15,921 nucleotides of DNA from an uncultured Collinsella sp. (GTDB taxonomy: Bacteria > Actinomycetota > Coriobacteriia > Coriobacteriales > Coriobacteriaceae). A program made the translations under genes and the position numbers. The stretch lies in contig CAADVE010000231.1 in assembly GCA_900752425.1 (NCBI GenBank), forward strand, positions 1 through 15,921. The letters run 5' to 3'. This document shows positions 13,040 to 15,921 of the stretch, piece after piece. A model generated the notes under the pieces. The model ran no database searches. It worked only from the letters and a program-made list of their open reading frames with translations, and had not been told where the DNA came from. Every line of letters starts with the position of its first letter. Position 1 is the first letter of the stretch.

Positions 13040-13930
13040 ATGACAAACCACCACGCTGAAGACGGCGATAAGAAAAGCATTCTGGATGCCCGCATTGAGC
13101 GAGCATATGCAAACGAATATGACGCCGCCTTTGCCGCCGCGACCATCAAGAACTACGCGTCGCTACCGCTCGCGACGATCTTGACCGACCACCCCCAACT
13201 GCTGAAGCGCTGCACAAAGATCATGGGCGACCCCGACATTCGCAAGCTGACAGACCCCTATGCCCCAAAACGCAACAACGATTCGTACGTTCTTACCATA
13301 GGCTGCCTAGCCCATATGCTTACGGCGCTCGACACGAAACTCAAGCTCGAATGGGAACCCGACGAGCGTCATGAACTCGAAAGCAAGCGGAACACCCTGC
13401 GCACCGCACTGTTCCTTCCGTTGGACGGCCTCAAGCGCTGCAACGTCGAGCTCAATACACAGGCGCTGCAAAAGCCCGGGACCACGGGGCAGAAAACTCC
13501 AAGACCCCATGCGGCCATCGTCGACCGCAACCGATATAACCGCATGACCGCGCACTTTTCTGCCGAGGGAGCAGCCATAAGGACGCTGATCGACCTGCTG
13601 TGCCTCCTGAACATCAACGAGCTATTTGAGGGCTATCTCGCCCTTGTTCCCGCGACGGCACCCAAGTCGGTAGCAAAGATCATCGAGACCTGCAGACGCC
13701 AGTTTGAGCGCCATCGCAATGGCAGTGAGGTGAACGTCAGCATCGCGCAGTACTACGCGACTCATTACAAAAATGACGGATGTGCCCCTGTCGATCATCA
13801 GCTGCGGCTCGCCTACACCACGCCCACCGCAACGCTCCATCGCTTTGGAGCCCTTGGCGCTTGCGAGCCGCACGAACAGGCAGCCTGCCCCACAACCGAG
13901 CTCGATCTCAGGCTCGGGCGAACCCTGTAG
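13040..13930 (+). CDS. Unrecognised 296-aa protein, first gene of the ClpP-like/TraG-like unit
   Basis: I do not recognise this protein. It has no signal peptide and no convincing membrane segment, so it should be cytoplasmic. It looks mostly helical, with a charged N-terminus (DKKSILDARIERAY, residues 10-23) and a middle helix pair around YVLTIGCLAHMLTAL (83-97). A basic, Gly/Pro-containing linker follows near 143-165, then a hydrophobic helix stretch at 180-202 (IRTLIDLLCLLNINELFEGY) and a basic segment KIIETCRRQFERHR (213-226). The start at 13040 is supported by GGAGAAGCT directly before it; the frame continues upstream to 12884 without a ribosome site. A 6-bp hairpin follows the stop, but no T-tract, and the protease gene starts 63 nt later, so the three genes are probably one operon. 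It may be an adaptor or substrate for its neighbours (inference). Confidence 0.8.
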   Translation: MTNHHAEDGDKKSILDARIERAYANEYDAAFAAATIKNYASLPLATILTDHPQLLKRCTKIMGDPDIRKLTDPYAPKRNNDSYVLTIGCLAHMLTALDTKLKLEWEPDERHELESKRNTLRTALFLPLDGLKRCNVELNTQALQKPGTTGQKTPRPHAAIVDRNRYNRMTAHFSAEGAAIRTLIDLLCLLNINELFEGYLALVPATAPKSVAKIIETCRRQFERHRNGSEVNVSIAQYYATHYKNDGCAPVDHQLRLAYTTPTATLHRFGALGACEPHEQAACPTTELDLRLGRTL

Positions 13931-13993
13931 CCCGCCAGCCCCTCCGCGGGCAACAATCCTATTCCACAACACAACCAACAGAAAGGAGTCCTC

Positions 13994-14611
13994 ATGGACA
14001 CCAATCATTCCCCCATCATCAGCCCCCTCACCATGCGTGAATCCGCCCGAGGTATCACGCTCACCAGCATTTACGATGAGATGCTCGCCCGTCGCGAGCT
14101 CTCCGTCATGGGAGACATCGAAACCCCGATGGCCCACGACCTATGCCAGCAAATCCGCCTGCTCGATGCCACCGACCCCAGCCGCCCCATCACCATATTT
14201 GTCGCCAGCGCCGGCGGAAGCGTGCGATCGGGTCTTGCGATCTATGACGCCATGCGCCTCGCATCGTGCCCCATCCGCACCGTCTGCCTGGAATTCGCCG
14301 CGTCCATGGGCGCCGTGATCTTTATGGGCGGCGACGATCGCCGTATGGCGCCCCATGCAGAGCTCATGATTCACGACCCGCTGATCCCCCAGGGGGCAGG
14401 CGGCTCGGCACTTGCGCTGCAGGAAACCAGCCGGCGTCTCATGCAGACCCGCAAGACCCTCACGCAAATCCTCTCGGACCGTAGCGGCCTCACGCCCAAG
14501 CGCATCCAGTCCCTCACTGCAAAAGACACCTACCTTTCGGCCGAGCGCGCCGTCGAGCTCGGCTTTGCCCACGAAATCCTCTCGACCACCAAGGAGGTCG
14601 CCCATGTCTAA
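13994..14611 (+). CDS. ClpP-like serine protease
   Basis: This 205-aa protein is a ClpP/crotonase-fold serine protease. The oxyanion strand is ASAGGSVRSGLAIYDAM (residues 71-87), the nucleophile is Ser104 in FAASMGA (101-107), His127 lies in LMIHDPL (124-130), and Asp178 in AKDTYLSAERA (176-186). The triad is therefore complete. The handle helix region (140-165) is present and length is near that of normal ClpP, but the N-terminus lacks the usual processed axial-loop motif. A clean AAAGGAG precedes the ATG. Its stop overlaps the start of the ATPase gene by 8 nt, so the two are translationally coupled. Unlike housekeeping ClpP it has no Clp ATPase or trigger factor gene beside it. It may act with the adjacent ATPase or process a protein of a transfer or defence system (inference). 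Confidence 0.88.
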   Translation: MDTNHSPIISPLTMRESARGITLTSIYDEMLARRELSVMGDIETPMAHDLCQQIRLLDATDPSRPITIFVASAGGSVRSGLAIYDAMRLASCPIRTVCLEFAASMGAVIFMGGDDRRMAPHAELMIHDPLIPQGAGGSALALQETSRRLMQTRKTLTQILSDRSGLTPKRIQSLTAKDTYLSAERAVELGFAHEILSTTKEVAHV

Positions 14612-15908
14612 CCTCGCCAGCCGCCTCGCCGCATCTGAGTCCGCATCGTCCACCATCCTCGCCAAGGATCGAACGCTTTCCTGCGACACCCGCCAAACGG
14701 GACTCAACAACAACGCACTTGTGATCGGCCCCTCGGGAGTCGGCAAGACCCGAAACGTCCTCAAGCCCAACCTGCTGCAAATGAACGCAAGCTACATCGT
14801 GCTCGACACCAAAGGCACGCTCTGTCGCGAAGTGGGACCCGTGCTGGCAGCCCACGGCTACCGCGTGCAATATCTCAACTTCGCCGACCTCAACACCGTC
14901 CCGGCCCTTGCGCCCGGCATCGAGCGCTGCGGCTACAACCCCCTGAGGCACATTCGCCGCAAGGCGGACGGCAGGCCCAACCAGCAGGACATCCTCTCGG
15001 TGGCAAAGGCCATCTGCCCCATCGAGGACAACAACCAGCCTTTTTGGGATCATGCGGCGGCAAACCTGCTGTCGTGTCTTATCGCCTACGTCACCGAACA
15101 GCTACCCGCCGACGAGCAGACGATCAGCTCGGTCATCAAGCTGATCGAGCACCTGCAGGACGGTGCCACGGGTCGATTGTTTGACGACCTGATCACGACC
15201 GACCCCCAAAGCTATGCCCTTTCGCTATGGCGGCGCTACGCCATTACGCAAAATGCCGAGCGCATGCACGCAAGCATCGTCGGCATCCTTGCCGAAAAGG
15301 TCATGTGTCTGGGATTCGACGGTGCGGCACAGCTCTATCGTGAGTGCCATCAGGTGGACTTCGCTTCCATGGGACACACCCCCTGCGCCCTATTTGTAAC
15401 CGTGAGCGATATTGACCGCAATCTCGATCCGCTGACCGGCCTCTTTATTTCGCAGGCGTTTATGGGCCTCATTCGTGAGGCCGATAGGCAGCCCGACGGC
15501 AGCCTGCCCGTGCCCGTGCGCTTTATGCTCGATGACTTCGCAAATCTGCAGATCCCCCAGATCGACAACGTGCTCTCGATTATCCGAAGCCGCAACATCT
15601 GGGCAACGCTGCTGCTGCAGTCGACCAACCAGCCTGATGCGCTCTATGGCGAGGCACGCGCACGCTCCATCATGGGCAACTGCGACACGCATCTGGTGCT
15701 GGCGTTCCAGGATCCAGAGAGTGCCCGGGTGTTTTCCGACCGCGCCGACGCGCTGCCCAGCACGCTCATGGCGACGCCGATCGATCGCTCGTGGCTCTTT
15801 GTACGCGGTCGCACTCCCGAACAGGTCGAGCGCTTTAGGCTCGAAGCCCATCCGCTCTATGGGGAGCTGCCCGAGGCGCAGCGAGGCCATGCGGAGACCA
15901 AGATCTAG
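14604..15908 (+). CDS. VirD4/TraG-like ATPase without membrane segments
   Basis: This 434-aa P-loop ATPase is of the VirD4/TraG coupling protein group (HerA/FtsK superfamily), which pumps DNA or protein substrates. Walker A is VIGPSGVGKT (residues 40-49), followed by NLLQMNASYIVLDTKGTL (56-73), GYNPLRHI (110-117), Walker B VRFMLDDFANL (305-315), SIIRSRNIWATLLLQSTNQ (325-343) and the MGNCDTHLVL sensor-like strand (357-366). Family members usually carry one or two N-terminal membrane helices and run to about 600 residues; this one starts 40 residues before Walker A and has none. The ATG at 14604 sits 6-7 nt after AAGGAGG, inside the last codons of the protease gene. A longer upstream frame is only the shadow of that gene. 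The C-terminal LEAHPLYGELPE is intact, so the protein appears complete rather than truncated. Confidence 0.88.
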   Translation: MSNLASRLAASESASSTILAKDRTLSCDTRQTGLNNNALVIGPSGVGKTRNVLKPNLLQMNASYIVLDTKGTLCREVGPVLAAHGYRVQYLNFADLNTVPALAPGIERCGYNPLRHIRRKADGRPNQQDILSVAKAICPIEDNNQPFWDHAAANLLSCLIAYVTEQLPADEQTISSVIKLIEHLQDGATGRLFDDLITTDPQSYALSLWRRYAITQNAERMHASIVGILAEKVMCLGFDGAAQLYRECHQVDFASMGHTPCALFVTVSDIDRNLDPLTGLFISQAFMGLIREADRQPDGSLPVPVRFMLDDFANLQIPQIDNVLSIIRSRNIWATLLLQSTNQPDALYGEARARSIMGNCDTHLVLAFQDPESARVFSDRADALPSTLMATPIDRSWLFVRGRTPEQVERFRLEAHPLYGELPEAQRGHAETKI

Positions 15909-15921
15909 GCGCAGGGTTCTC

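Noticed and set aside
12752..13054. Minus-strand 100-codon open frame followed by a T-rich hairpin at 12703-12722
   Set aside because: The only starts are GTG or internal codons without ribosome sites and the N-terminal part is a Val-rich reading of the tandem repeat. A short non-coding or coding transcript cannot be excluded.
13040..15908. A complete integrative conjugative element
   Set aside because: Only a TraG-like ATPase is seen; no relaxase, integrase, attachment site or VirB4 gene lies in the window. The next genes downstream are outside it.
14604..15908. CLGFDG (residues 235-240 of the ATPase) as an LGF docking loop for ClpP
   Set aside because: The tripeptide is short, may be part of the normal TraG fold, and nothing else shows that it is an exposed loop.

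Overview
The window looks like a chromosomal stretch of a gut Coriobacteriia, most likely Collinsella. This is inferred from the moderately high GC content, strong AAGGAG-type ribosome binding sites, tightly packed genes and the kinds of protein present. No rRNA or tRNA gene was seen, so the genus is a judgement.

Region 1 (1-10834, all minus strand) reads as one long catabolic operon behind its own regulator. In transcription order it holds: a GntR/UTRA regulator; a YfcC/DcuC-superfamily transporter; a YtcJ-like amidohydrolase; a FrlC-like epimerase; a SIS-domain deglycase of the FrlB/FraB type; a FrlD-like PfkB kinase; a terminator-like hairpin; a second PfkB kinase; an amidohydrolase_2 protein; a YjbQ protein; a BtpA/SgcQ protein; and an FGGY kinase cut by the window edge. 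The deglycase, kinase, epimerase and GntR regulator point to breakdown of Amadori products (fructosyl-amino acids such as fructoselysine or fructose-asparagine). The sugar would be imported, epimerised if needed, phosphorylated and split into an amino acid and a hexose 6-phosphate. The layout mixes features of the Escherichia frl locus (epimerase) and the Salmonella fra locus (DcuC-type transporter). The five genes past the hairpin are not part of either known locus, and two amidohydrolases with altered metal sites add to the novelty.

Regulatory sites are visible. A 10-bp-arm palindrome lies in the leader of the transporter gene, just downstream of a candidate promoter. A different 7-bp-arm palindrome covers the -10 box of a candidate gntR promoter. 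Hairpins follow gntR and both HAD genes.

Region 2 (10985-12550, minus) holds two HAD-superfamily phosphatase genes, one beta-phosphoglucomutase-like and one Cof-like, separated by an intercistronic terminator. Region 3 (12551-13039) is a 489-nt gene-free stretch with promoter-like boxes, hairpins and an 18-bp tandem repeat.

Region 4 (13040-15908, plus) is a three-gene unit: an unrecognised 296-aa protein, a ClpP-like serine protease with an intact catalytic triad, and a VirD4/TraG-like ATPase with no membrane segments whose start overlaps the protease stop. No relaxase or other conjugation gene is in view. This protease plus pump-type ATPase pair is the best candidate here for an undescribed system.
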